The notes: generated from the sequence alone by a model not told the origin. Shown: positions 17,089-25,394, numbered from the stretch's first letter. The stretch is 33,681 bases of DNA from an uncultured Fidelibacterota bacterium (GCA_902576865.1 CACGWZ010000006.1:1-33681); one strand, 5' to 3'. Program-made: numbers and translations.

Positions 17089-17903
17089 AATTTGCAGTTA
17101 TAGGAAATCCAATTGAAAAAAGTTTAAGCCCTCAGCTTCATGAAATTCTTTATGAAAAACTTAATATTTTAAACTGTTCTTTTGAAAAAATTCATATTGA
17201 AAATGATGAATTAGATGATTTCTTCAACAATGATTTTGATTTATTTAATGGAATTAACGTTACAATACCTTTTAAAAGTGAGGTTGTAAAATTTTTAGAT
17301 TTTATAGACGAAGAGGCGAAAATACTTGGAAATATCAATTGTATTTCCAAATCAAATAATATGACTTATGGATTTAATACTGATAAATATGGTTTTGATA
17401 TGTTATTAAATAAAAATAATGTATCTATAAAAGGAAGTAGTTGTATTGTCCTTGGCGCTGGATCATCTGCCAAAACTGTTGTTAAGTCTTTAATTGATCA
17501 CGGAGCTGACAAGATTGTTATCAAAAATAAATCAATCGATAATGCTCATGATCTCCGACATTTTGCACATAATCTTGGTTTTAAAAATATAGAATTATTT
17601 AATTCTGATTTTTCAAATTTTGATGTTGCAATAAACACTACTCCAATAGGAATGTATAAAGATGACAAAGATAATTTTTTTGATATACCTGTTGGTAAAA
17701 ATACCTCATTAATAGACCTTATTTATACATCAAAAGAAACTTTATTCTTGAAAAAATTTGACGAAAGCTCCCAAAAAATCAATGGCCTTGATATGTTCAT
17801 TTTTCAAGCATTAAAGTCTATTGAAATTTGGAGAGAAACTAACTATAATTTGGGTTCACAAATCGAATCCGTGAAAAAACAATTGGAGAAAATAAAATGT
17901 TAA
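17085..17903 (+). CDS. aroE: Shikimate dehydrogenase
   Basis: This NADP-dependent enzyme reduces 3-dehydroshikimate to shikimate. Visible motifs are GNPIEKSLSPQLHEIL (shikimate-binding serines), NVTIPFKSEV with the catalytic Lys, FNTDKYGF with the catalytic Asp, the dinucleotide loop LGAGSSAKTV, NTTPIGMY and DLIYT. At 272 residues it is the standard AroE size. The start overlaps the aroA stop as ATGA, and its end overlaps aroC by seven bases. Confidence 0.96.
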   Translation: MKFAVIGNPIEKSLSPQLHEILYEKLNILNCSFEKIHIENDELDDFFNNDFDLFNGINVTIPFKSEVVKFLDFIDEEAKILGNINCISKSNNMTYGFNTDKYGFDMLLNKNNVSIKGSSCIVLGAGSSAKTVVKSLIDHGADKIVIKNKSIDNAHDLRHFAHNLGFKNIELFNSDFSNFDVAINTTPIGMYKDDKDNFFDIPVGKNTSLIDLIYTSKETLFLKKFDESSQKINGLDMFIFQALKSIEIWRETNYNLGSQIESVKKQLEKIKC

Positions 17904-19057
17904 AAAAAATATCATACATGACTGCTGGTGAATCACATGGAAAAGGTTTGATTGGTATTATTGAAGGAATACCTGCTGGTCTTCAGCTAACTGAAAAATA
18001 TATTGCAATTGACCTTTTAAGAAGAATGCAAGGTCATGGTAGAGGAAAAAGAATGCAAATTGAAAAAGATTTTGCAGAAATTTTTTCAGGGGTGCGTCAT
18101 GAACACACCCTTGGCTCTCCAATTTCGCTAATTATCAAAAATTTAGATTGGGTGAACTGGGAAGACAGAATGGCTGTGGGAAAACCTAAAAAAGAACATA
18201 AGAAGGTTACTATGCCTCGTCCTGGACATGCTGATTTAGCTGGTATGATGAAATATGATTTTGATGATATTAGAAATGTTTTAGAACGATCTTCTGCAAG
18301 AGAAACTGCAATGAGAGTTGCAATTGGTGCTATTTGCAGAAAACTATTAGATGAGGTAGGAATAACCATTGGTAGTAGGGTATATCAAATTCATGATGTT
18401 GTTGATACTAAAGAAGCTGACCACTCTTTAACTATGTCTCAATTAAATGATTTAGCTGATAAATCCTCAGTACGATGTTTAAATAAAGATGCTGAAGAAA
18501 GAATGATTAAGGTTATAGATGAAGCGAAAAGCAATGGAGATTCAGTTGGAGGTTCTTTTGAGGTTATTGCCAAGGGAATGCCTTATGGCTTAGGAAGTTA
18601 TATTAACGCGGATGGAAAGCTTCAAGCAAGAATTTCACAAGCAATGATGTCTGTGAATGCTTTTAAAGGTGTAGAGGTTGGAGCTGGTTTTGCTTCATCT
18701 GCGGCATTTGGAAGTGAGCTCCATGATGAAATATTATTTGAAAATGATAAAATCACACGTTCAAGGAATAATGCTGGAGGAATTGAAGGAGGAATGACCA
18801 ATGCTCAACCAATACATGTGAAGGTGAGCATGAAGCCTATTTCAACGCTCATAAAGCCTTTAAGATCGATAGATTTGAATACTATGGAGCCCAAGCTTGC
18901 GCACAAAGAAAGAACAGATTCTTGTGCGGTTCCTGCGGCATCAATCATTGGGGAAAGTATGCTGGCCATTGTCCTTGCAGATGCATTGCTTGAAAAGTTC
19001 GGTGGAGATAGTATAAACCAACTAAAAAAACACATTGAAAGCAGTGGAAAATACTAA
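17897..19057 (+). CDS. aroC: Chorismate synthase
   Basis: The last step of the common pathway: FMN-dependent elimination of phosphate from EPSP to give chorismate. All signatures are clear: TAGESHGKGLIGIIEGIPAG near the N-terminus, RRMQGHGRGKRM, RPGHADLAGMMKYDF, then RSSARETAMRVAIGAI, and the C-terminal RTDSCAVPAASIIGE. The 386-residue length fits the monofunctional bacterial form. It is embedded in the overlapping operon between aroE and aroK. Confidence 0.98.
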   Translation: MLKKISYMTAGESHGKGLIGIIEGIPAGLQLTEKYIAIDLLRRMQGHGRGKRMQIEKDFAEIFSGVRHEHTLGSPISLIIKNLDWVNWEDRMAVGKPKKEHKKVTMPRPGHADLAGMMKYDFDDIRNVLERSSARETAMRVAIGAICRKLLDEVGITIGSRVYQIHDVVDTKEADHSLTMSQLNDLADKSSVRCLNKDAEERMIKVIDEAKSNGDSVGGSFEVIAKGMPYGLGSYINADGKLQARISQAMMSVNAFKGVEVGAGFASSAAFGSELHDEILFENDKITRSRNNAGGIEGGMTNAQPIHVKVSMKPISTLIKPLRSIDLNTMEPKLAHKERTDSCAVPAASIIGESMLAIVLADALLEKFGGDSINQLKKHIESSGKY

Positions 19058-19553
19058 TCAACTATATTTAATCGGAATGATGGGTTCTGGAAAATCATCC
19101 ACTGCAAAAGCTCTTTCTTTGAGTTTAGGATGGAATTTTATTGATATCGATAATGAACTAACCAGGTCATTTGATATGTCCATAAATGAGTTATTTTTAA
19201 GGGGAGAAGAAAATTTTAGAAAGTTAGAATTTACTGAATTACAAAAACATATATTAAAAGAAAATATTGTTATAGCAGTTGGTGGAGGAGCAGTATCTTA
19301 CAAAGATAGTTTTGAATTGTTAAGTTCAAAACATTGCATTTATTTAAAAACATCTAAAGATATTTTATTAGATAGGCTTAAAGATGATAATTCTAGGCCA
19401 TTGTTAAATGTTCAAAATAAAGATGAGATTTTTGAGGAAATTATGCTTCAAAGATTAGAAAAGTATGAAGCATTATGTAAAAGTGAGGTTGTTACCGATA
19501 ATCAAACTATTGAGGATAACTGCAACCAAATTATGGAGATAATTAATGTCTAA
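19035..19553 (+). CDS. aroK: Shikimate kinase
   Basis: This phosphorylates shikimate with ATP. The P-loop GMMGSGKSS lies at residues 14-22, followed by FIDIDNEL (shikimate-binding Asp), FRKLEFTEL (Arg) and IAVGGGAV, and later DNSRPLL of the lid. At 172 residues from the TTG start at 19035 it has the usual length. A GTG at 19044 would also leave the P-loop intact, so the exact start is uncertain. Either way it overlaps the aroC end by 14-23 bases, suggesting translational coupling. The end overlaps aroB by eight bases. Confidence 0.94.
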   Translation: MKAVENTNQLYLIGMMGSGKSSTAKALSLSLGWNFIDIDNELTRSFDMSINELFLRGEENFRKLEFTELQKHILKENIVIAVGGGAVSYKDSFELLSSKHCIYLKTSKDILLDRLKDDNSRPLLNVQNKDEIFEEIMLQRLEKYEALCKSEVVTDNQTIEDNCNQIMEIINV

Positions 19554-20613
19554 TAAGATTAAAGTTGATTTAGGAAATAATAGCTATAATATCAGTTTGA
19601 TTGAAGGTTTTAAAAATTCAGTTATTAAGTTTGCATCTTCGACAAAATCACAATGCATGCTAATTACTCAAGAAGAGATTCTAAATCTCTATAAACATGA
19701 AATAAACGAGCTTTCTAATTTACCTAATGTAAATATCTTTTTGATTGATCAAGGTGAAAAAGCAAAATCATTTGAATCTGTTTCTTTAATTGTAAATGAG
19801 ATGGCAAAAAAACATTTTGATAGATCATCATTAGTATTTGCAGTTGGAGGAGGGGTAGTTGGAGATGTTGCAGGTTTTGCATCATCAATATTTATGAGGG
19901 GAATTAAATATATTCAATATCCAACCACATTACTAGCAATGGTTGACTCTGCTGTTGGAGGAAAGACAGGAATAAATTTAAAGGATGGTAAAAATTTGGT
20001 TGGAAGAATATATCAGCCTATAGCTGTAGAAATTGATACCAATTTTTTATCAACTTTACCAGATAGAGAGCTACAAGCTGCTCTGGCAGAGGTTGTGAAA
20101 TACGGTTTCATTTATGATAGAGAATTTTTTGATTATTTCGTTGCTAATTCGAATGAAATTGAAAATAAAGATATAGACGTTTTACAAAAAATAATTATCC
20201 AATGCTGTGAAATAAAAAGCGATATTGTAAGTGAAGATGAAAATGAGAATGAACTAAGAATGATCTTGAATTTTGGTCATACTGTTGGGCATGCAATTGA
20301 ATCATTCACTGATTACAAAAATTTATTACATGGAGAAGCAATTTTTTATGGAATGAAGTGCGCACTATATCTTTCCAATAAATTTGGAAATTTATCTAAT
20401 GACGAATATGATCTATCTTCCCAATTGTTGTCAAAATTTGATATACCAAAACTTGATATACATGACAAAGAGATTTTTATTAATTTTGTTAGGAATGACA
20501 AAAAATTTAGAGAGAAAAAAATTAGGTTTATTTTATTAGATGAGATTGGTAAATCAAGAATTAGCGAAGATATCTCATTTGATCAAATTAAAGAAAGTTT
20601 GAGCGTTTTATGA
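19546..20613 (+). CDS. aroB: 3-dehydroquinate synthase
   Basis: The second pathway step: NAD- and metal-dependent cyclisation of DAHP to 3-dehydroquinate. Motifs are VFAVGGGVVGDVAGFAS, FMRGIKYIQYPTTLLAMVD, SAVGGKTGIN, LAEVVKYGFI with a zinc-ligand Glu, and NFGHTVGHAIE and LLHGEA with the His ligands. The 355-residue length is standard. It overlaps aroK at its start and aroQ (ATGA) at its end. Confidence 0.97.
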   Translation: MSNKIKVDLGNNSYNISLIEGFKNSVIKFASSTKSQCMLITQEEILNLYKHEINELSNLPNVNIFLIDQGEKAKSFESVSLIVNEMAKKHFDRSSLVFAVGGGVVGDVAGFASSIFMRGIKYIQYPTTLLAMVDSAVGGKTGINLKDGKNLVGRIYQPIAVEIDTNFLSTLPDRELQAALAEVVKYGFIYDREFFDYFVANSNEIENKDIDVLQKIIIQCCEIKSDIVSEDENENELRMILNFGHTVGHAIESFTDYKNLLHGEAIFYGMKCALYLSNKFGNLSNDEYDLSSQLLSKFDIPKLDIHDKEIFINFVRNDKKFREKKIRFILLDEIGKSRISEDISFDQIKESLSVL

Positions 20614-21041
20614 AACTAATTATCGTGAATGGTCCAAACCTGAATTTGCTTGGCGAAAGAGAGCCTGAAATCTATGGTAGCGAGACATTGAATCAAATAA
20701 ATGATTGGATTCAGAACCATGAATTATGCAAGAATTTAGAATTTGAATTCTTTCAGTCAAATTCTGAAGGTGAAATAATTGACTTCTTTCACTTAAATAG
20801 AGGAAAAGTTGACTATTGTATTTTAAATGCTGGTGCACTGACTCATTATTCTTATGCTTTAAGAGACACCATAGTTGGCACTCAAATTCCAACAGTTGAA
20901 GTACATTTATCAAATATCCATAAACGAGAAAATTTTAGAAAATCTTCGGTCATAAAAAATGTTTGCATTGGACAGTTTTTTGGCGAAGGAAAACAAAGTT
21001 ATATAAATGGCATAAAGCATATTTTGGAGATAAAAAAATGA
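20610..21041 (+). CDS. aroQ: 3-dehydroquinate dehydratase, type II
   Basis: The third pathway step: dehydration of 3-dehydroquinate by the dodecameric type II enzyme. The 143-residue protein starts MKLIIVNGPNLNLLGEREP, has the catalytic-loop Tyr in EIYGS, NAGALTHYSYALRD, the catalytic His in VEVHLSNIHKRENFR, and ends shortly after, all typical. The start overlaps aroB by four bases (ATGA) and its TGA overlaps the pheA ATG in the same way. Confidence 0.97.
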   Translation: MKLIIVNGPNLNLLGEREPEIYGSETLNQINDWIQNHELCKNLEFEFFQSNSEGEIIDFFHLNRGKVDYCILNAGALTHYSYALRDTIVGTQIPTVEVHLSNIHKRENFRKSSVIKNVCIGQFFGEGKQSYINGIKHILEIKK

Positions 21042-21604
21042 AAGTAGGTATTCAAGGAATTGAAGGTAGTTTTAGCGAAGAAGCTGCAAAATCATATTGC
21101 AAAAAATTTGGAATTAAAGATTTTGAATTGAAATATCTTGTTAGTTCAATGAACGTTCTTGATAGCTTATCAAATAATTCAATTGATACAGGAATAGTTG
21201 CTATGGAAAATGCACAAGGAGGAGTGGTAATTGAGAGTGTAGAAGCTTTAGCAAAAAATCAGTGTCAAATCATTGATATGTTTTATGTAGAAATTAGTCA
21301 AAATTTATTAGCAATAGATGGAGTTTCAGTTGGAGATATTGAAGAAATTCATTCTCATGAACAAGCATTAAAACAATGTAAAGACTACTTAGCTGAAAAA
21401 TTCTGGTCAAAAAAGCTTGTTGAAGAGGATGATACTGCTAAAGCTGCTCAAGATTTAGCGGAAGGTAAATTGCCCAAAAAAGTAGCAGTTATTGCAAGTA
21501 AATTTTCTGCAAAGAAATACGGACTTAACATTCTTGAACATGATATACATGATTTAAAGAGAAATTTAACCTTATTCTTGGCTGTGAAAAGGTTGGATGC
21601 ATGA
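21038..21604 (+). CDS. pheA: Prephenate dehydratase, catalytic domain only, altered TRF motif
   Basis: This converts prephenate to phenylpyruvate for Phe synthesis. I choose ATG 21038 (ATGA overlap with aroQ); upstream in-frame starts would lie inside aroQ. The 188 residues cover just the periplasmic-binding-protein-like catalytic fold: GIQGIEGSFSEEAA, AMENAQGGVV, HSHEQALKQC and EEDDTAKAA resemble the Bacteroidota-type enzyme. Two oddities are clear. The usual TRF motif near the end reads TLF (RNLTLFLAV), keeping the catalytic Thr but losing the Arg. The protein also stops right after it, with no ACT domain for Phe feedback. The next gene, tyrA, overlaps by four bases. Confidence 0.85.
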   Translation: MKVGIQGIEGSFSEEAAKSYCKKFGIKDFELKYLVSSMNVLDSLSNNSIDTGIVAMENAQGGVVIESVEALAKNQCQIIDMFYVEISQNLLAIDGVSVGDIEEIHSHEQALKQCKDYLAEKFWSKKLVEEDDTAKAAQDLAEGKLPKKVAVIASKFSAKKYGLNILEHDIHDLKRNLTLFLAVKRLDA

Positions 21605-22314
21605 ATAAAGTAAGCATAATAGGTTTTGGTAGATTTGGAGCAATGCTTCATTCTCTACTATCAAAAGGTTTTGAGGTAGACATTTTTGATAAGAATCCAA
21701 TTAATAATTCAGAAATCAATGAAGTTTCACTTGAAGATGCCCTTAAGAATGAAACTATTTTTATTGCCGTTCCCATAAGAGATTTTGAAGAGTTAATTGT
21801 GAATATTTCAAATAAGATTGAGGCTGGAAAGACTGTTATAGATGTTTGTTCAGTAAAAGTATTCCCCAAAAAAGTGATGATAGATAATTTACCTGAACAA
21901 ACAGATATAATTGCAACACATCCATTATTTGGTCCCGATTCCTTGAAAGATAGTGGTTCTATTATGACAATGGAATCGGTTCGTAATGCATTTGAAAGGT
22001 ACGATTTCTGGAAAAACTATTTTGAAAGTCAAAATATTACAATTGAAGAGATCTCTGCGGAAGAGCATGATATGATGGCTGCTAGATCGCAAGGATTAAC
22101 TCATTTTGTTGGAAGAGTTATTGATGATTTTGGAACAAATCAAACAAGAATTGATACAGAAGGATATAAGGCATTGCATAAGCTTGTAAATCAAACTTGC
22201 AATGATACCTGGGAATTGTTTGAAGATATTCAAAATTTTAATCCATATACTGAAAAAATGATTTCAGAATTAAATGGAAGTTTCAAAAAAATTAGCGAAA
22301 TTATAGATAAATAA
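21601..22314 (+). CDS. tyrA: Prephenate/arogenate dehydrogenase
   Basis: An NAD(P)-dependent oxidative decarboxylase for Tyr synthesis, 237 residues. The N-terminal Rossmann motif is IIGFGRFGAMLHSLLSKG, followed by VSVK-type Ser/Val loop residues, THPLFGPDS and the helix EEHDMMAARSQGLTHFVGR. The H-x-x-x-x-x-x-Q-G-L-T-H-F pattern is closer to archaeal and plant-type TyrA than to the enteric S-H-L-P-H form. It is therefore unclear whether prephenate or arogenate is preferred. No ACT domain is present. It is the last aromatic gene; a small membrane protein follows 10 bases later. Confidence 0.93.
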   Translation: MNKVSIIGFGRFGAMLHSLLSKGFEVDIFDKNPINNSEINEVSLEDALKNETIFIAVPIRDFEELIVNISNKIEAGKTVIDVCSVKVFPKKVMIDNLPEQTDIIATHPLFGPDSLKDSGSIMTMESVRNAFERYDFWKNYFESQNITIEEISAEEHDMMAARSQGLTHFVGRVIDDFGTNQTRIDTEGYKALHKLVNQTCNDTWELFEDIQNFNPYTEKMISELNGSFKKISEIIDK

Positions 22315-22324
22315 GGAAAACATT

Positions 22325-22687
22325 ATGGATAATATTTTTAATAAAATCAGCATAAGCTTAATTATTTTAGGAGTAGCATTTTATGCTTTTGCTATGACTT
22401 TTACTGCTCTCATACCCTCAATATTAGGTTTATTAATTCAGATCGTTTTATTCTTTGGGAGAACTTTTCCAAAATTTCATAAACATTTTGCTCATGTAAA
22501 TGTTTTGATCTTAATTCTTGGTATTGGAGCTACTTTTGGTTCTGTTTCTGATTTAGCGGGCTTTTTGCTTGGCGGGAATGAATTAGAAAGACCTTTAGCA
22601 ACCGTTGAACAATTTACTACATTTATTTTGTGCCTTGTTGGATTTATAATGTCAGTTAAGTCATTTATAAATGCTAGAAAGGGTTAA
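22325..22687 (+). CDS. Small membrane protein of unknown function
   Basis: A 120-residue protein with three or four hydrophobic segments: about residues 9-45 (probably two helices around a Pro-containing turn), 58-80 and 98-115. Between the first two is a basic loop GRTFPKFHKHFAH. I recognise no family motif. AAGGA before the ATG is a fair ribosome-binding site. Its position 10 bases after tyrA could place it at the end of the aromatic operon, but a role in aromatic metabolism is not indicated. Confidence 0.7.
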   Translation: MDNIFNKISISLIILGVAFYAFAMTFTALIPSILGLLIQIVLFFGRTFPKFHKHFAHVNVLILILGIGATFGSVSDLAGFLLGGNELERPLATVEQFTTFILCLVGFIMSVKSFINARKG

Positions 22688-22707
22688 TTGAAACTTTTTT
22701 CAATTAA
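22684..22707 (+). repeat. Inverted repeat over the stop of the small membrane protein
   Basis: TTAATTGAA (22684-22692) and TTCAATTAA (22699-22707) form a perfect nine-base AT-rich stem with a six-base loop that includes the stop codon. There is no following T tract. It could be a weak transcript end for the preceding operon or simply an AT-rich palindrome. Confidence 0.3.
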
Positions 22708-22751
22708 TAATGTTTAATATTTAACAAGATGATTAATAAACAGGAGATATC

Positions 22752-23279
22752 ATGAAACAACTACTTATTTTATCAATATTTTTAACAAGTGTTTTTGCAC
22801 AAAGTCAGATGCAACGAAAAAATCCAGAAGATATGGAAAAAATGGAAATGCGTAAAAAACGTATGGAGCAATTACAAAATCAAAAAGAATCTACCATGAT
22901 TGGGCTTCAAACCAATTATTTAGACTTGTCTCCTGAGCAAGCGCAAAAGTTTTTTCCAATGCAAAAAGAGTATAAAGACCTGGTACGTGAAGCTCAAAAG
23001 CAGTATCGCGAGAAGGTTGGTAAGCTACGTTCCAAAGCAAAGGATGTATCAAAGTTTGACGTAAATACTGCAATAAAGCTTCAGCTTGAAATGAAAGAAG
23101 AGTTAGCTAAACTCGAGTCTGAGTTTTTAAAAAATACTGCAAGCGTATTAAGTAATGAACAAAGAACTAGATTAGTTTATCAAGAAGAAAAAATGAAATC
23201 TGAAGTTGCAAAGAGAATGGCTGAGCGTGGTTCAGATATTTCAAAAAGAAATTTTGACAGTAAGAAAAAATTGAGATAA
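22752..23279 (+). CDS. Periplasmic Spy/CpxP-like helical protein
   Basis: A 175-residue exported protein: signal peptide MKQLLILSIFLTSVFAQSQ followed by an almost entirely helical, highly charged body rich in Met, Lys, Glu and Gln. The motif LDLSPEQAQKFFPMQKEY and the later LSNEQRTRLVYQEEKM resemble the paired LTxxQ-type helices of the Spy/CpxP/zinc-resistance family, which act as periplasmic chaperones or metal-stress sensors. A coiled-coil form is also possible. The AGGAG ribosome-binding site is clear. It precedes the repeat-containing lipoprotein by 28 bases and probably shares its transcript. Confidence 0.7.
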   Translation: MKQLLILSIFLTSVFAQSQMQRKNPEDMEKMEMRKKRMEQLQNQKESTMIGLQTNYLDLSPEQAQKFFPMQKEYKDLVREAQKQYREKVGKLRSKAKDVSKFDVNTAIKLQLEMKEELAKLESEFLKNTASVLSNEQRTRLVYQEEKMKSEVAKRMAERGSDISKRNFDSKKKLR

Positions 23280-23307
23280 ATTTAGAAACACTAAAACAAG
23301 GAATTTT

Positions 23308-24198
23308 ATGAAAAAACTATTATTAATGTTTACACTAATTTTTATGATTACTTCATGTGATGATAACATGTCATATATGGAAGAAATGACTGATTTACAG
23401 CTTATTGAAGCAATTGCCAATGATCCAAATAAATTTGAAATAGATACTATTGATATTCCTCAACCTTCGAAGTTGGTCGTGGATTCTGAGTACTTTGATT
23501 ATATGATGCTTACAGCAGAAATTTCTCCTGAATATGGATATCAATTATCAATGGGAGATATGGCTTTGGATGCTGGCGATATAACCGAAGTATTTTTCAC
23601 TAAAGATGGAAGAAAGCTTGGAAATAGACAAGGTATGGATGATAGAAAAAGGCATAATAAAAGATGCTTTAAATATGTTTTTCCTCTCACATTCAGCTTA
23701 GGAGATGTTTCATACACTGTAAATGATTATCGAGAATTTGGCGATACTATGAAAGCTCATTATCAAGAGACTGGTGAAAAACACAGACCTGCATTTGCTT
23801 ATCCTATTCAAGTTCAATTTGGTAGAGATGAAGAAGCCGAAGTAGTAACCATAAATTCTGATGAAGAGCATAAGGAAGCATTTCAATCTTGTCGCGGCGA
23901 AGAAGGTGATAAAAAATGTTTCACATTCGGATTCCCTGTAAGTTTTATTATGCCTGATGGTTCTACTTTAACAGCTGAAGATGAAGAAGACTTAGAAGCT
24001 AAAATGAAAGCATTTTTTGAAACGTATGAAGGTGAAAGAAAAAGACCTGAGGTTGTTTTCCCTGTAGACCTTGTTTTCGAAGATGGCTCTACTGTTACAG
24101 CTAATTCCCATGAAGAAATCAAACAAGCAATGAAAGATAATTGTGGTAGGGGTAACGGCGATGATGGAACAGATGAAGAAGGGGGCACTCGCGGTTAA
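23308..24198 (+). CDS. Lipoprotein with two 76-residue Cys-bounded repeats
   Basis: A 296-residue lipoprotein with lipobox ITSC (Cys17). After an acidic N-terminal region come two tandem copies of one domain: residues 120-195 (starting CFKYVFPLTFS, ending FQSC) and 204-279 (starting CFTFGFPVSF, ending MKDNC). Both copies are exactly 76 residues with a Cys at the first and last position, suggesting one disulfide per copy. Inside each is an F-P-hydrophobic-DGST-x-T-type half-repeat followed by an acidic helix. The tail is very Gly/Asp-rich. I recognise no family; a structural or binding role at the cell surface is plausible. Transcription ends at the hairpin 25 bases later. Confidence 0.75.
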   Translation: MKKLLLMFTLIFMITSCDDNMSYMEEMTDLQLIEAIANDPNKFEIDTIDIPQPSKLVVDSEYFDYMMLTAEISPEYGYQLSMGDMALDAGDITEVFFTKDGRKLGNRQGMDDRKRHNKRCFKYVFPLTFSLGDVSYTVNDYREFGDTMKAHYQETGEKHRPAFAYPIQVQFGRDEEAEVVTINSDEEHKEAFQSCRGEEGDKKCFTFGFPVSFIMPDGSTLTAEDEEDLEAKMKAFFETYEGERKRPEVVFPVDLVFEDGSTVTANSHEEIKQAMKDNCGRGNGDDGTDEEGGTRG

Positions 24199-24222
24199 CT
24201 TCCAATCTTTTAAAAAAATATT

Positions 24223-24248
24223 AAAGGGCTATTCTATAGCCCTTTTTT
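24223..24248 (+). terminator. Intrinsic terminator after the repeat lipoprotein
   Basis: AAAGGGCTAT (24223-24232) pairs perfectly with ATAGCCCTTT (24236-24245) around a three-base loop, with the T6 tract at 24243-24248. It separates the lipoprotein gene from tRNA-Ala. Confidence 0.9.
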
Positions 24249-24270
24249 ATTAATATTTCACTAAATATTT

Positions 24271-24343
24271 GGGGCCGTAGCTCAGTTGGGAGAGCGCGTG
24301 GATGGCATTCACGAGGTCGTCGGTTCGATCCCGTCCGGCTCCA
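24271..24343 (+). tRNA. tRNA-Ala (anticodon GGC)
   Basis: A 73-base cloverleaf: acceptor GGGGCCG/CGGCTCC with the alanine identity pair G3-U70, D-arm GCTC...GAGC, anticodon stem CGTGG/TCACG with loop ATGGCAT (anticodon GGC at 24304-24306), and T-arm GTCGG-TTCGATC-CCGTC with one imperfect pair. The discriminator is A73, and CCA is not encoded. Confidence 0.96.
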
Positions 24344-24434
24344 CATAATTCGTTAAATAAAAAAATTTCATTTTACAATTCAACTAAAAAATCTCTATTT
24401 TTGTTATTATTAACAAAAAAAGGGGAGGATAAAA

Positions 24435-25394
24435 ATGAATAAAATCTTATTTACTTTTACCACAATATCAATTTTGTTTTTTACAGCTTGTGAATCAACT
24501 GTGAATTATGAAGGTGTAGATTCTGCAGGAAAATTTTTTCCTGGAGAGGAGAATGAACTAAATGGAAATGCATATGTACTAGCAGGCGATAGTGCTATGG
24601 ACGTAGTTCAAAAATCAACAGATGCATATAATGCAAGAGATTGGGATGCCATGAAATCTCTTTACAGAGATGAATTTGTTGAAAATATGTCGGAAGGTAT
24701 GACTGATTATTTTGACAATGAGGTTGAAACTCTTAATATGGATATTTTTGCAATGCTTCCAGTAAAACTTAAAGGTGATGATATAACTAGAGTTTTAACT
24801 TGGTCTGTTGAGGACAGATTATTTCAAAATGGACAAAAAGAAAGATATAATCTTTTTGAAATATATTATGTTGACGAAGAAGGAAAGTTAGGTGGTTGGA
24901 ATCAATGGTATAGACCAAATCCTGATCCAGAATTTACTTCCCACGGCTTACCCGAGGGTGGAAAATTTGTTGGAAGAAATCCTGATAACGATTGGTCTGG
25001 AAGACCTTTTGTATTTTCTAACAGAGGGGAAGTTGAAAAACTAGAAGCTTTTCTTGAATTAGCAAATAATATGGATATAGATGGAGCATTAGAATATTTT
25101 ACTAATCCATTTACTTTCAATGATTCAGAAGTAACTCATGATGATATGAGAGAGCTTTTTGAAGGCAGAAAGTCACAAAATTGGGATGCATGGGCAATGA
25201 TTCCAATTAAAATTAAAGATACCGATCCACAATCTGGATTAATTGTGTGGTCAACTGCTAGGGTGGAATCGAAAGAAGGAAATGTTTGGGAAGCAGATGT
25301 TTCTGAAACATATTTCTTTGATTTAGATGGTAAAATTAGCTCTGTAACTCAGTATGCCAAGCCAGTATCATCCAATAACGATCCTGAAGAATAA
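24435..25394 (+). CDS. Lipoprotein with two copies of an NTF2-like module
   Basis: A 319-residue lipoprotein, lipobox FTAC with Cys19. It contains two copies of one module of about 130 residues: residues 31-161 begin AGKFFPGEEN and end NQWYRP, and residues 175-310 begin GGKFVGRNPD and end QYAKP. Each has an initial helix pair like a SnoaL/NTF2-type fold (STDAYNARDWDAMKSLY in copy 1), then AMLPVKLK or AMIPIKIK, a strand with VLTWS or IVWST, and a final Y-F/Y-hydrophobic strand. No catalytic residues are obvious. The next gene encodes a third copy. GGGGAGGAT upstream of the ATG is a strong ribosome-binding site. Confidence 0.75.
   Translation: MNKILFTFTTISILFFTACESTVNYEGVDSAGKFFPGEENELNGNAYVLAGDSAMDVVQKSTDAYNARDWDAMKSLYRDEFVENMSEGMTDYFDNEVETLNMDIFAMLPVKLKGDDITRVLTWSVEDRLFQNGQKERYNLFEIYYVDEEGKLGGWNQWYRPNPDPEFTSHGLPEGGKFVGRNPDNDWSGRPFVFSNRGEVEKLEAFLELANNMDIDGALEYFTNPFTFNDSEVTHDDMRELFEGRKSQNWDAWAMIPIKIKDTDPQSGLIVWSTARVESKEGNVWEADVSETYFFDLDGKISSVTQYAKPVSSNNDPEE

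Noticed and set aside
20963-21037. N-terminal extension of prephenate dehydratase
   Set aside because: These codons lie within aroQ in another frame and do not resemble the family; the ATGA overlap at 21038 fits the operon pattern.
23883-24188. Antisense ORF of 101 codons opposite the repeat lipoprotein
   Set aside because: Its Ser/Pro-rich product is the expected reverse shadow of an acidic Glu/Asp-rich coding sequence.
24344-24434. Small gene or RNA between tRNA-Ala and the lipoprotein gene
   Set aside because: Only AT-rich sequence with a ribosome-binding site for the next gene is visible; there is no ORF of note or stable fold.
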